This document shows positions 44,968 to 55,052 of a stretch of DNA of 64,000 nt, piece by piece. The stretch spans positions 20,357 through 84,356 of the forward strand of contig JAGAQY010000034.1 of the NCBI GenBank assembly GCA_017622495.1. The letters are read 5' to 3'. Within the stretch, counting starts at the first letter, position 1; every line of letters starts with the position of its first letter. The notes beneath the pieces were generated by a model, which did no database searches, was not told the DNA's origin, and saw only the letters and a list, made by a program, of their open reading frames with translations. Source of the stretch: Bacteroidaceae bacterium. GTDB lineage: Bacteria > Bacteroidota > Bacteroidia > Bacteroidales > Bacteroidaceae. A program made the position numbers and the translations under genes.

Positions 44968-45597
44968 ATGAAACACATTGCCATACTGATCGCCGCAGCA
45001 CTTATCAGCCTTGCCTGCAAAGCACAAACCGTAACAGACAGGTATGAGCTGACACCTGATTATATGCAAGAGGTATTCTCTGACATCATAGGTTCTGAGT
45101 GCAATATCATCTGTTTAGGCGATGCCACCGGACAGTACATCGGATACTCCCACAACAACAGTTTCTTTGGCTGGGGGAACTACATTGCAGGCAATGGCAA
45201 CCAATGGATAGGCCAATGGAACAATGGCAAATGCATATTTGGCATACTCATCAAAGACAAGGAAGGACGTATCGGATCTGACACCCATTATGTAACATAT
45301 GACCTCACGAAGGGAACAATCATAAATATCGTCAAGGACAATGAGACCTTCAGCTATACAGCCGAGCAGGCCTCCGCTTCACCCTACCGATTTGTCAGGC
45401 TCAACTACGGGAATGGCGACAATTACATCGGCGAGACCCGCAATGGTCTCCGACATGGCCAAGGCATCTACTATTGGGCTAACGGGAATTATTGGTATGG
45501 CACCTTCAAAGATGGATACAGACAAGGATACGGTGCACTATTCACTCCTGACGGCACCATCAGCTATGGCCTATGGCTGGGCGATGACAAGCAATAA
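44968..45597 (+). CDS. secreted MORN-repeat protein
   Basis: A 209-residue protein with an N-terminal signal peptide (MKHIAILIAAALISLACKAQ), three nt after nadD. It contains MORN-type repeats: NGNQWIGQWNNGK near residue 80 and GNGDNYIGETRNGLRHGQGIYYWANGNYWYGTFKDGYRQGYG at ~145-190 (described here by its YxGxxxxGxxxGxG pattern). Such repeats usually form beta-hairpin surfaces for protein or lipid contact. The specific function is unknown. It is convergent with, and 3 nt from, the stop of the next gene. Confidence 0.82.
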   Translation: MKHIAILIAAALISLACKAQTVTDRYELTPDYMQEVFSDIIGSECNIICLGDATGQYIGYSHNNSFFGWGNYIAGNGNQWIGQWNNGKCIFGILIKDKEGRIGSDTHYVTYDLTKGTIINIVKDNETFSYTAEQASASPYRFVRLNYGNGDNYIGETRNGLRHGQGIYYWANGNYWYGTFKDGYRQGYGALFTPDGTISYGLWLGDDKQ

Positions 45598-45600
45598 GCC

Positions 45601-46476
45601 CTACTCTGAGGCTTCATCGCGACACAGAGTCACTATCACCACATCAGTAGGAGCAAATACACGGACTGGATAACGCGAAGTACCCAATCCGTTAGAGATT
45701 ATTATGGGAAGGCCATCGCTATTGTATCTGAGCCCCGAGCGAAAACGCATACCATAGCGTGAGGCTGTGAAGGGTGCATATAGCCCAAAGATGGTAACTT
45801 GCCCACCATGTGTATGTCCAGCAAGAGCAAGGTCCACTCCTTTGATATCGGCTTCCTCCACATAATCGGGTGTATGGGTTAGAAGAACCACAAATTCCTC
45901 TGGAGCAATGCGCACAGAATCGGCTTCACCAAGCGCCCTTGACGCCGGATATTTACCAGCATACGGGTTGGCTCCCCATAGCACAATATATTCATCGCCC
46001 CGGCGAATGGTATCCACTTCATGCTCAAGCAAGTGCATACCCTTGCGTTGGATAACGTCCCGAATCAATTCGGTACAACGCTCGTAGTCATTGTTACCAA
46101 GCACGGCATACGTACCGTCGGGAGGTGTCACAAGAGCAAGTTCGTCAAATAGGGGTTCTACATACTCACAACCCTCCTGATAGTCACCGCCAAGCAACAA
46201 TACATCGGGATCCAGCATCTGCAAAGCCTTTACTGTGCCACGCAGCTGACGCTCCTTGAACTTACTCTCAAGGTGAAAGTCTGAAGCAAAAGCAATACGA
46301 TATCCATCAAATGCAAGCGGTAGGTCACGGGAACAAATCTCATAGTTACGTATGCGGTTTACGCCTGCATAGCGTATCGACGTACATGAAGAAAAAGTAA
46401 ACAAAAGCAACGACCACAGTAGGATATAACGATACTGTTTGCCGTTTTCCATGCGAGTAGTCAACATCGGCTTCAT
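45601..46476 (-). CDS. calcineurin-like metallophosphoesterase lipoprotein
   Basis: A 291-residue phosphoesterase of the YkuE/YaeI type. A hydrophobic segment (YILLWSLLLFTFSSC, Cys31) suggests a lipoprotein or membrane anchor. The metal-site motifs are complete: SDFHLES, GGDYQEG, GNNDYE, LLTHTPDY and LAGHTHGGQ. Members of this group act on membrane-linked substrates such as UDP-diacylglucosamine or remain uncharacterised. It starts 13 nt after the ispF stop and is probably in the same operon. Confidence 0.88.
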   Translation of the reverse strand: MKPMLTTRMENGKQYRYILLWSLLLFTFSSCTSIRYAGVNRIRNYEICSRDLPLAFDGYRIAFASDFHLESKFKERQLRGTVKALQMLDPDVLLLGGDYQEGCEYVEPLFDELALVTPPDGTYAVLGNNDYERCTELIRDVIQRKGMHLLEHEVDTIRRGDEYIVLWGANPYAGKYPASRALGEADSVRIAPEEFVVLLTHTPDYVEEADIKGVDLALAGHTHGGQVTIFGLYAPFTASRYGMRFRSGLRYNSDGLPIIISNGLGTSRYPVRVFAPTDVVIVTLCRDEASE

Positions 46477-46489
46477 AGAAAGAGCCTGA

Positions 46490-46969
46490 TTAATCTTTCT
46501 CTATCAGCACTGTAGCATACGCTGAGACACCCTCTTCACGTCCAGTAAAACCGAGTTTCTCTGTAGTGGTAGCCTTGATGGTCACATCTTCCTCATCAAT
46601 GCCCATCACATTGGCCAGCGTCTGCTGCATGAGAGGTATATGCGCCTTCAACTTAGGTCGCTCGGCACAAATCGTAGCATCAATGTTACCAACCCGATAC
46701 CCCTTGCTGGCGATGAGTGCCAAAGTACGAGACAGTAGAATCTTACTATCAATATTCTTATATTCACCAGCATTGTCGGGAAAGTGGTAACCTATGTCAC
46801 GCATGTGAGCCGCTCCCAACAATGCATCGCATATAGCATGGATGAGGACATCGGCATCAGAATGTCCCAAAAGACCTCGGTCATGTTCGAGTTGTATGCC
46901 TCCTAACCAAAGTTCACGGTTCTCGGCAAATTTGTGGACGTCAAATCCGAATCCTACACGTATTCTCAT
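46490..46969 (-). CDS. ispF: 2-C-methyl-D-erythritol 2,4-cyclodiphosphate synthase
   Basis: A 159-residue IspF, fifth step of the MEP isoprenoid pathway. Metal ligands DVH (GFGFDVHKF, Asp8/His10) and the family motif HSDADVLIHAICDALLGA are present, along with TEKLGFTGREEG near the C-terminus. The length is standard. It lies downstream of porU-porV, the same order I recall for Porphyromonas gingivalis, although here a 140-bp gap with paired AT-rich repeats separates ispF from porV. Confidence 0.97.
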   Translation of the reverse strand: MRIRVGFGFDVHKFAENRELWLGGIQLEHDRGLLGHSDADVLIHAICDALLGAAHMRDIGYHFPDNAGEYKNIDSKILLSRTLALIASKGYRVGNIDATICAERPKLKAHIPLMQQTLANVMGIDEEDVTIKATTTEKLGFTGREEGVSAYATVLIEKD

Positions 46970-46971
46970 TT

Positions 46972-47104
46972 ACAATTCTATTATTTACAATTAACAATTG
47001 ATTTACAATTTGGTTACTTGACAATTTATAGAACCGCGACATTGAATCTGTAATTAACGCAATCGCGCAGTAAATGGAAATTGGTAAATTGTCAAATTGT
47101 AAAT
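46972..47104. repeat. paired AT-rich inverted repeats between porV and ispF
   Basis: GATTTACAATTTG near 46999 and its exact complement CAAATTGTAAATC near 47092-47104 enclose TTGACAATTTA and TAAATTGTCAA. They could form a long hairpin across the gap. It may weaken read-through from porV into ispF. Confidence 0.55.
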
Positions 47105-47109
47105 CGGCT

Positions 47110-48324
47110 TTATCTTCCCATAATCTCACGTATGCCATCCATATCAAATGACAAGGTAAAGCGCAATGTCTGGTCGAGCGGATTGCTCTGTGCCATGGAA
47201 ATGAGATAGGCTGCATCGAGTGAAAATACACTCATCTTGAAACCTGTTCCTAAGGTGAAATACTTACGATTGCACTTGTACTCATTCTCATAGTGGTAAC
47301 CTCCACGGAGGAAGAACTGATTATTATAGGCATATTCTACACCCACACCCCAATAGATTTCCTGCAACTCCTCCTTGAAGCCTCCTGGAGCATCTGCAAA
47401 AGACTTAAAAATGCCCGAGATGGGTGAAATATCATTGTAGCCACTGGCATCGAGCCACGATTGGTATTCTGACGCAAATGAGTAGCTGTCATCCTCGGGC
47501 TCAGAGAGACCCAAATCCGAATAATTCTCCTCAAGGAACTGCCGATATGAAGGTTTGGTAGGCACCATAAGTTTATTCACATCTGCACTGAACGAGATGG
47601 TATTGTACTCATCTATAGGCACCATGAACGAAGCACCCAGACGAAGATTGGTAGGAATAAACTGGTTGGTATTACCACCATCATGCGATATCTTACTACC
47701 TATATTCGAAGCGTTCATACCGAGGTTGAAAAGACATTCACGACGGCCCAACATCAAGTAATTGGTGTAGAAGAGAGCAATATCGGCAGCAAAAGCATTT
47801 CCTACCGAAGTATCTTCATCGAAGTTGAAGTTTAGGTCCGAGATGATATATCGCAAACCTACGGCTGCAGAAAAGGTTTCTGACAGCATACGCGAATAGG
47901 CAAAGTCAACCGCCATCTCATAGGGTTTGATCGTAAAATCATCTACCCATACCTCACCCAACGAGAAATAGGTAAGTGAGGCACTGATGGCCTGATAATC
48001 ACCTATACGATAATAACCTACCAGGTTGGCCAAGTCAATATCGCTCACCAACTGGCGCAACCATGGAGTATAAGCCAGCGAAAAACCTGCTGGGCTGATA
48101 GCAAAAGGATACTTAGCTGGATTCCAGTATTGTGAGTTGACGTCCGGATCAGTAGCAGCACCCACATCACCCATAGCACCAGCTCGAGAATCAGGAGCGA
48201 TAGTAAGCGATGTTACACCTGTCATTACAGGATTAAACATCTGCACATCACCGGATGTCTTTTGCGCATTCATTGATGCTGCGCCAAGTAATATTACGGA
48301 CAACAAAAGGAGTGTCTTTTTCAT
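47110..48324 (-). CDS. porV: type IX secretion outer-membrane protein PorV
   Basis: A 404-residue PorV/LptO-like barrel protein. PorV receives type IX cargo from the translocon and delivers it to the PorU sortase. Signal peptide 1-20 (ASMNAQ). The mature N-terminus MTGVTSLTIAPDSRAGAMGD followed by VGAATDPDVNSQYWNPAKYPF is strongly characteristic of PorV. The rest alternates as a 14-strand barrel. It lies 66 nt after porU on the same strand, the standard PorU-PorV order. Confidence 0.94.
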   Translation of the reverse strand: MKKTLLLLSVILLGAASMNAQKTSGDVQMFNPVMTGVTSLTIAPDSRAGAMGDVGAATDPDVNSQYWNPAKYPFAISPAGFSLAYTPWLRQLVSDIDLANLVGYYRIGDYQAISASLTYFSLGEVWVDDFTIKPYEMAVDFAYSRMLSETFSAAVGLRYIISDLNFNFDEDTSVGNAFAADIALFYTNYLMLGRRECLFNLGMNASNIGSKISHDGGNTNQFIPTNLRLGASFMVPIDEYNTISFSADVNKLMVPTKPSYRQFLEENYSDLGLSEPEDDSYSFASEYQSWLDASGYNDISPISGIFKSFADAPGGFKEELQEIYWGVGVEYAYNNQFFLRGGYHYENEYKCNRKYFTLGTGFKMSVFSLDAAYLISMAQSNPLDQTLRFTLSFDMDGIREIMGR

Positions 48325-48390
48325 AAAAAAATAGTTCTATTGTTCAATATTTACTTTTATAGTAACTCCAAATCGGGCTGATTATTGCCC

Positions 48391-51300
48391 TCAACGGCGC
48401 AAAATAGTCAATTTATGCGTTCTACTTGTTGACTTTCCACTAACCGATGTCACCGTTGCACGATAGAGGTACACTCCGGTGGCGAGTGGTTGTCCTGACG
48501 AAGCACACAGCCCCCAATCCAAAGAGTAGGTATTGTCAGGAGTGGCCACCTGCTCTTGATGCTCCCATAACATACGTCCCGAAAAATCAAAGACCTCTAT
48601 CTCCACTATAACTTCGGTTTCGGGGCGATCGTGAGCAAGAAGGAAGGTTGTATACTCATAAGCCGGACTATGCGTAGTACCTACCTCAAGGATGCGCGGA
48701 CGCAGTCCCTTCACCACTTCAAAGTCTACGGTTACTGTAGTGGCGTTGTTCATCATATCCCATGCACGGAACATGAGTGAGTGCTTACCCTCAGTGAGTT
48801 CGGGCAACACATACGACACCGTACCACGGGTATAGTCGCCCAAATCCGACACATAATAGTCATTGAGAGTATATGTCATTGAAGCCTCACCGTCAATAAC
48901 AGCTATAAGGTCGTGGCCAATACCATTACCTACCGTATTGATGCCATCAGCATCCTCAAGCAGTACGGTCAGTCGTGGAGTCTCATTTACCAAGTCGACA
49001 GTCACAAAGTCGGGCGAGTTAAGATAGAGTTGTACTTTAGGGCCAAGACTATCATTTACCATTTCACTATCAGTGCCTCCCAAAAGGAAGTCATCATACA
49101 TACCTTTAGCTTCGCGTTCGTGCGCATCATCAATAGCATATAGATTGATGAGTCCATTCTTCATCGAGTAGTTGATATCCATAGGCACACGGAAGTCAAT
49201 CTCAAATTCTCCACCTCTGACCGAGTCACCTCCTATGTAGAGTGTCTTCGAGCGTGCGTTATAAGTAAACGGCGTTGATGCTGTACCTGCATTGTTGCGA
49301 CAGGTAATCAACTCCACATTGTCTGATACTGTAGCATACATCAACCCACGGAAATCAGCAGCAAGTGTTCCTCCCAAGGTACTCACATGCCCCTTTACAG
49401 ACACGCGTGAACCGGCCTTCAGTATCATCTCTTCTCCACGTTCCACCGCAACTCCGTTCACTTCATCCACCACCATATTATATTCAGTATTACCTATAAC
49501 AAGTGCGGGATCACCTATAAGAACATAGTTGAGTTTATTCTCAGTCATATCTTGCATCGAAGGCGTACCCGACGTTATCAGACTACACTTGGCCATACGT
49601 ATGGCATCGCCCAAACTAAGGCGCCTGTTGCTTTCGTCGCGCGAAAAGAGATATTTAGAGAAGAAGTAGTTGATACGGCGATTCTGATCGGCAAATGTAG
49701 TACGTGTAGATGTCATCAATGCTATAGCCCCTCCTTTCGGATTGAGGAACGCATACTCACCAAACGACATGGTAGAGTTATCGAAGGGTGTGATATCGCA
49801 CGACACTGTTACCCATACCGGCAAACGCGGCGACTGCAGTTGTTCCATATCGGACTTACCGATTACCAGTTCGTGGGATATTACATCGGGGCTTCCATGC
49901 CCACTATAATTGACCATCAGAGCACCCTCGTTGAATAGCTCGAGCAGACGCTTACGCACTGTAGGGTAGCTATGTCCCGTAGCGGTCACCTCCATAGGAT
50001 AGCTATCCCAATAGATACGCTTTACCATATAGTCGGGATAATTGCTCTCAAGCATTCCTGCCACATATTCGGCATCGCGCATATGTTGGTTGTTATCGCC
50101 ATCATCGCCCAGCATGAGGATAGTATTTTTCCATGCTCCCGCCTCAGCATTGTCCATATATGCTATCACTTTGTCTACCATCTCACGAGCCTGCGCGACT
50201 GTAGTCACCGGGAAGCGACCTACACCGACATCAACCTTGTCGTAAAGAAGGCGTCCTCCCTCACCATCATCGAGTAATCCGAAATAATCTTCCATCACAT
50301 ATGACGATGTGGCACTGAACGAACCTACGGACTCGAAACATAGCAAATAATCATCGGGGGACTTACCTTTCCAAGCCGATGACAGCATACGGTTATCCCA
50401 CGCGCCATCACCAAAGAGGAGCAAGTACTTAGGGGCATCGGTCATTGTCTCGGCACGATCATACAACATCTTCAAATAGCGGCGATAAGCCGTGGCATCA
50501 GGAGTGCCCGAGGAAAACTCGTTGTACACTTCATCGGCACGCACCACCTTTACGCGCAACCCGCTACGTGTACGGTGCGCCTCAGCCAAGCGTTCAGCCT
50601 GAGCCGTCAGTTTGCCGTTAGATGGTACGATGATAATATAGTCCATCGGGGCCGTAGCATGCAAGTCTTGATTGGCCACCTCGCCCGTTTCTCTGGGCAT
50701 AGGATAGTTTGCCTTGACATCAAGGGCTATATATACATCACCGCGTTCACTTCTAACAGTAAATGAATGGTTCTCCTTATCAAAAGGTATCTGCTCTATT
50801 TCTGCGGCCTCAGTAATGCGCCACACTACCGTATTCTCATAGTTCCATACAGTCTGGGGCAACTCATAAGTATAAATTCCCGAACTAGTAGCATAAATAG
50901 GATGTCCCAAATCGATGAAGCGGGTATAGTTGAGACGTAAGTAGTCAAGACGTCCCGATATACCCGACCCACGATTATGAGTAAGTTTCACCGTCTGCGA
51001 GCCATTACTATCCTTCGCTGTCAAAGGCATTGCATAGCTACGTGTGGACGAAGATGCTTCACTATGGCGTCCTACAGGATTCAAAGTCATAGAGCCCAGC
51101 GAAGTGCTGTCGCAAGCGATAGTGACCGAACTGCTGGTACCACCATTATGCGTGAAACAGACATCAAGAGTTGCATTTTTCAGTGGATAAAAGTTTGTAG
51201 CATACAGCGTGTAGCGCTTCACATTACCCCCGGCATAGTCATAACTCTCCACCAACTGGCGACCGCCATGAAACCATGCGTAATCGTCCACTTCATGCAA

Positions 51301-52149
51301 GGCATAAGCTGGTGTAGTCTCAACTACTGGGTTCACAGCATCAAGCGCCTCTCGAACGGGGAACGTTGCTGGCTCCCCCTCCGTATCTTCAGTCAAGAAG
51401 TAGTAACCATACTCAGAGTAAGGATTACGAGTATGGGTGAAGGTATTATCGTTCTGCAACGTCCACTGTACGGGGCCATTAGCATAGAAAAGGAGTCTAT
51501 CATCGACACGCCACAAAGGCACTTCGCACAAGTCATCAATCCACGAGTCGGTATTGCTTTCCGAGAGCGGGTGACCACCATAGCCATAAAGACGTACCTT
51601 ACCCGGATTATCGAACCCCATCCCCCGGAGTCGTGCATGTGTAAGCATATGGACTCCATTATCCTCCACACGCAACTTTACCCAACGCCCTTTGCTCAGT
51701 CGAGAATGAAAGACTACTCGTTGTTCTTGCGAGGCAGTTCTCACGTATGCTGCAGGAGAGGTACTATCTACCTTCAATGTAAAATTTGTAATCTTCTGAT
51801 ACTTTCCGTCGCGCCAAATAATGGGAATGAACGAGATGTCCAGCTGTCCGCGTTTGGCACTCACACCCTTATAAGTATCTATATCAGGCCATTCGGGAAG
51901 TGCACCTTCTTTAGGCAAGCTATAGCGTTCTATCTCTTCAGACGTCAACGGCAACAACTCTGGATATTCGATGACAACTTGAAACTCACGACCCACATGA
52001 TTGTACCCCAAATCTATACTATGAGTAAACAACGGTAACACCGTGTCTTGTGCATAGGCAGCCCAATCCACCTCCATCTCACCCTGCGCCCTAACAGGAA
52101 GCAGCGCAAGCATCATTATGCTTATCAAAACATATCGCATCATTGCCAT
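48391..52149 (-). CDS. porU: type IX secretion system sortase PorU
   Basis: A ~1252-residue gingipain-like (C25) cysteine protease that removes the C-terminal signal of type IX cargo and links it to A-LPS at the cell surface. The start complementary to 52147-52149 gives MAMMRYVLISIMMLALLPVRAQ; ATGs at 52143 and 52140 are near-equivalent, and the in-frame ATG at 52197 adds non-signal sequence. The catalytic dyad is visible: His751 in YSGHGSPD and Cys784 in VTVSCDITPFDN. The C-terminus has a sorting-domain-like end (VEIEVFDFSGRMLWE, ATGVYLYRATV), as PorU does. It is followed by porV. Confidence 0.95.
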   Translation of the reverse strand: MAMMRYVLISIMMLALLPVRAQGEMEVDWAAYAQDTVLPLFTHSIDLGYNHVGREFQVVIEYPELLPLTSEEIERYSLPKEGALPEWPDIDTYKGVSAKRGQLDISFIPIIWRDGKYQKITNFTLKVDSTSPAAYVRTASQEQRVVFHSRLSKGRWVKLRVEDNGVHMLTHARLRGMGFDNPGKVRLYGYGGHPLSESNTDSWIDDLCEVPLWRVDDRLLFYANGPVQWTLQNDNTFTHTRNPYSEYGYYFLTEDTEGEPATFPVREALDAVNPVVETTPAYALHEVDDYAWFHGGRQLVESYDYAGGNVKRYTLYATNFYPLKNATLDVCFTHNGGTSSSVTIACDSTSLGSMTLNPVGRHSEASSSTRSYAMPLTAKDSNGSQTVKLTHNRGSGISGRLDYLRLNYTRFIDLGHPIYATSSGIYTYELPQTVWNYENTVVWRITEAAEIEQIPFDKENHSFTVRSERGDVYIALDVKANYPMPRETGEVANQDLHATAPMDYIIIVPSNGKLTAQAERLAEAHRTRSGLRVKVVRADEVYNEFSSGTPDATAYRRYLKMLYDRAETMTDAPKYLLLFGDGAWDNRMLSSAWKGKSPDDYLLCFESVGSFSATSSYVMEDYFGLLDDGEGGRLLYDKVDVGVGRFPVTTVAQAREMVDKVIAYMDNAEAGAWKNTILMLGDDGDNNQHMRDAEYVAGMLESNYPDYMVKRIYWDSYPMEVTATGHSYPTVRKRLLELFNEGALMVNYSGHGSPDVISHELVIGKSDMEQLQSPRLPVWVTVSCDITPFDNSTMSFGEYAFLNPKGGAIALMTSTRTTFADQNRRINYFFSKYLFSRDESNRRLSLGDAIRMAKCSLITSGTPSMQDMTENKLNYVLIGDPALVIGNTEYNMVVDEVNGVAVERGEEMILKAGSRVSVKGHVSTLGGTLAADFRGLMYATVSDNVELITCRNNAGTASTPFTYNARSKTLYIGGDSVRGGEFEIDFRVPMDINYSMKNGLINLYAIDDAHEREAKGMYDDFLLGGTDSEMVNDSLGPKVQLYLNSPDFVTVDLVNETPRLTVLLEDADGINTVGNGIGHDLIAVIDGEASMTYTLNDYYVSDLGDYTRGTVSYVLPELTEGKHSLMFRAWDMMNNATTVTVDFEVVKGLRPRILEVGTTHSPAYEYTTFLLAHDRPETEVIVEIEVFDFSGRMLWEHQEQVATPDNTYSLDWGLCASSGQPLATGVYLYRATVTSVSGKSTSRTHKLTILRR

Positions 52150-52275
52150 AACATTTATTAAACGTATGAAAACCTCTTTTATTGTATGCAGCCTCAAAAG
52201 CCGAGGAGAAGAGTCTTCACGGATATAATCATCCTCGCCGGCGATGAGCGGTTACAAAGAAAAAATAGCAAATCG

Positions 52276-52306
52276 TTGCCCATACAGGATATTATGGTTA
52301 CTTTTG
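52276..52306 (+). promoter_or_regulatory. promoter of the PASTA-rluD operon
   Basis: GTTG (52275-52278), a 20-nt spacer and TACTTTTG (52299-52306), an exact TAnnTTTG, lie about 40 nt before the ATG at 52348. Confidence 0.55.
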
Positions 52307-52347
52307 CAGTGTCCTAACCCTTAAATAGGATAAAAAGGATAACTATT

Positions 52348-52962
52348 ATGAGCAAAAATAAAGATAGCAAGAAAAAGAGCAAGAGTTCATTGCGCTTCGT
52401 ACACATCAACCTCACAGCTATGGTAGCCGTAGTGGTGGCAGCCGTGTTCATTACCTTCCGCTGGATTGACAAATACACCGAGCATGGTGTAGCCATCGTA
52501 GTGCCCGACATCACGGGATTACAAGAAGAGGAAGCCATAAATAAATTGGCTCAACACCGTCTGATAGGCATACCTGATGACTATGCGTATATAAAAGGAG
52601 TGCCTGTAGGCGAGATTATCAACCAGCGTCCTGCGGCCAATGCCAAGGTGAAGCGCGGACGCAAGATATACCTCACCGTGAGCTCGGGCAACCAGCCCAT
52701 GATCACCGTGCCCGACATTGCCGACAACAGTTCACTGCGCCAAGCCGAATCACGCCTACGCGCAGCAGGCTTCAAATTGACGCCACACGACACCATTGAA
52801 GGCGAGCTCGACTGGGTATATAGCGTTCGCTATAACGGACGCGAGCTACAAGGCGAAGAGAAGATTCCTGAGGGATCAGAGTTGACACTCGTCATAGGAG
52901 GAGGATCGAGAATAGAGGCCGACACGTTGGGCGTACCTACCGTAGAAGAAGGATGGTTTTAA
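52348..52962 (+). CDS. PASTA-domain membrane protein
   Basis: A 204-residue protein with a short, basic cytoplasmic N-terminus (lysine-rich, residues 1-15), one membrane segment (AMVAVVVAAVFITFRW, ~24-40) and two PASTA domains outside: VAIVVPDITGLQEEEAINKL (from ~48) and ITVPDIADNSSLRQAESRLR (from ~118), then a partial third. PASTA domains bind peptidoglycan or muropeptides. Unlike in PASTA kinases, no kinase domain is present. It lies directly upstream of rluD, an arrangement often seen in Bacteroidales. Confidence 0.9.
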   Translation: MSKNKDSKKKSKSSLRFVHINLTAMVAVVVAAVFITFRWIDKYTEHGVAIVVPDITGLQEEEAINKLAQHRLIGIPDDYAYIKGVPVGEIINQRPAANAKVKRGRKIYLTVSSGNQPMITVPDIADNSSLRQAESRLRAAGFKLTPHDTIEGELDWVYSVRYNGRELQGEEKIPEGSELTLVIGGGSRIEADTLGVPTVEEGWF

Positions 52963-52980
52963 CAATTGCTACTGACTGTT

Positions 52981-54075
52981 ATGTTCCATCTTGACGATAT
53001 AGATAATTTGCTCACCGAGAGCAATAATGACCCATATGTAGACCTCGACGCATCGCTTGATGAGGAGGCTTCGTTATATGAGCATTTCCGCATTGTAGTG
53101 GATAAGGGGCAAGAATTGCTACGCATAGACAAGTTTCTGTTTGACCACCTTCCCCATGCCTCGCGCAACCGTATACAGAAAGCAGCCGAAGCCGGATTCA
53201 TCCATGTAAATGGGAAAGCAGTAAAGAGCAACTATCGTGTGAAGCCATGCGATATCATCACCATGATGATGGACCGTCCGCGTTACGACAACGACATCAC
53301 TCCCGAGGAGATTCCTCTTGACATTGTATACGAAGACGATGAACTCATGGTCATCAACAAGCCTGCCGGCATGGTGGTTCACCCTGGCTGCGGCAACTAT
53401 AGCGGTACGCTCGTCAATGCCATTGCATGGCATCTGCGCGACAACCCCGACTACGACCCCAACGACCCAAGCGTAGGCCTTGTACATCGTATCGACAAGG
53501 ACACCTCAGGGTTGCTTGTAGTCGCCAAGACTCCCGATGCCAAGACCTCGCTCGGCATGCAGTTCTTCAACAAAACGACCAAGCGCCATTACAATGCCCT
53601 CGTATGGGGATCGCTGAAGGAAGACACGGGCACCATACGCAGTCAGATAGCCCGCAACCCACACGACCGCCTGCAAATGGCAGTTTTCACTGACCCTTCA
53701 ATAGGCAAGCATGCTGTCACCCATTACCGCGTGTTGGAACGTATAGGATATGTAAGCCTTGTAGAATGTATCCTCGAGACTGGACGCACTCACCAGATAC
53801 GTGTACACATGAAGCATCTGGGACATCCGCTCTTCAACGACGAACGCTATGGAGGCAATGAGATACTCAAAGGCACTACCTCAGGTACGTACCGAAAATT
53901 TGTGACCAACTGTTTCGACACATGTCCGCGACAGGCATTGCATGCCCGCACACTCGGATTCGTACATCCACGCACTAAGAAAGAGATGTTCTTCACCTCA
54001 GAACTCCCTACCGACATGACCGCCTTGCTTGACCGCTGGCGCACTTATGTAGAAGGTACTACTCGGGCTGACTAA
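52981..54075 (+). CDS. rluD: RluA-family 23S rRNA pseudouridine synthase
   Basis: A 364-residue pseudouridine synthase. The ATG at 52981 is chosen over a TTG five codons earlier. An acidic N-terminal extension (residues 1-40) precedes an S4 RNA-binding domain (LLRIDKFLFDHLPHASRNRI, ~45-110). The catalytic domain contains HRIDKDTSGLLVVAK with the catalytic Asp, and ETGRTHQIRVHMKHLGHPL. This is the RluC/RluD type; RluD (positions 1911/1915/1917) is the more likely identity given the length. The last 17 nt overlap the convergent lipoprotein gene. Confidence 0.93.
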   Translation: MFHLDDIDNLLTESNNDPYVDLDASLDEEASLYEHFRIVVDKGQELLRIDKFLFDHLPHASRNRIQKAAEAGFIHVNGKAVKSNYRVKPCDIITMMMDRPRYDNDITPEEIPLDIVYEDDELMVINKPAGMVVHPGCGNYSGTLVNAIAWHLRDNPDYDPNDPSVGLVHRIDKDTSGLLVVAKTPDAKTSLGMQFFNKTTKRHYNALVWGSLKEDTGTIRSQIARNPHDRLQMAVFTDPSIGKHAVTHYRVLERIGYVSLVECILETGRTHQIRVHMKHLGHPLFNDERYGGNEILKGTTSGTYRKFVTNCFDTCPRQALHARTLGFVHPRTKKEMFFTSELPTDMTALLDRWRTYVEGTTRAD

Positions 54076-54898
54076 TCGAGTCGGACTGCATACGACGAAC
54101 GAGGAAATCAATACGCCGGGTGAGATCGTCGTGTTGCTTCTCCAATTCGTTGATGGAGTTCAGCGCCATGGCCAATTCATACACCTGCAGGAATGCTGCC
54201 GCATCGGCCTTGGTAAAAGGAATCGACACCGTACCCTTGTTGCCTACGAGCGTCACTTTGATATCGTTTCCCTTATTCAGCGATAAGAAAGAGCCTACAC
54301 AACCCAAAGGAGAGGGAGTAAAGTCTGTGCGCTCGGTACGACCAGAAGCATCAGACATCTGATAGGGTTCCGATGTCGCCTTCACCTCTACATATGTAGC
54401 ATCGGGAGCCGTAAAACGAAGTGTATGGGCCTCAACAGCAGCACCGCGACGGAAGGCAACAATGCTATGTACACCGCGTTCATCCACCTGAGGACGTATA
54501 TAAGTGCGACCAGCATTCTTCTCACTACGATGACCAGGAGCATAATAGGTACCAACATCCTGATAGCGAACATCCTTATCGAGATACAAATCCTCTACCA
54601 AATGAGCCACACGCTCACGGCTCACCACAAGCAGACTATCGGTATATGACTGACCAATCTGACTCTCAGCATAGTCGATACGCAGCAGTAACCGCAAGGC
54701 ATCAGCGCGTACACTAAAAGCCTTGGGATATAGAGTCTTGATGCTATCGGCCTGTAACTTAGCAAGACTAAACTGCTTGTTCTCCATCGATTGTAAAGCG
54801 CGTTGGTAGAGAGCCATGGAAGCACGTTCCCCATTGTCGTCACATCCAATCAGAGAAAGCCCCAACAAAAGGGCGAATAGAATGTTTTGTCGTTTCAT
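54059..54898 (-). CDS. lipoprotein of unknown function with C-terminal coiled coil
   Basis: A 279-residue lipoprotein; the start complementary to 54896-54898 gives MKRQNILFALLLGLSLIGC (Cys19). Residues 25-65 look like a TPR-type helical pair (ALYQRALQSMENKQFSLAKL). The middle is a beta domain (VEVKATSEPYQMSDASGRTE) and the last ~40 residues (ALNSINELEKQHDDLTRRID) are predicted coiled coil. I do not recognise the family. It overlaps rluD tail to tail by 17 nt and is divergent from the tRNA nucleotidyltransferase gene. Confidence 0.78.
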   Translation of the reverse strand: MKRQNILFALLLGLSLIGCDDNGERASMALYQRALQSMENKQFSLAKLQADSIKTLYPKAFSVRADALRLLLRIDYAESQIGQSYTDSLLVVSRERVAHLVEDLYLDKDVRYQDVGTYYAPGHRSEKNAGRTYIRPQVDERGVHSIVAFRRGAAVEAHTLRFTAPDATYVEVKATSEPYQMSDASGRTERTDFTPSPLGCVGSFLSLNKGNDIKVTLVGNKGTVSIPFTKADAAAFLQVYELAMALNSINELEKQHDDLTRRIDFLVRRMQSDSISQPE

Positions 54899-55052
54899 TT
54901 TAATAACACGTATCTGTTTTTTCGATGTAAAAGTAGTGTTAATATTCCATATATAGTGCAATTAGATGAAAAAAAACAAAAAGGAGGATGCCGAAACCAA
55001 GAAAAACAGTTTTTTTTGAGTAACTTCGCAGACATTTATACAGAATCAGTCT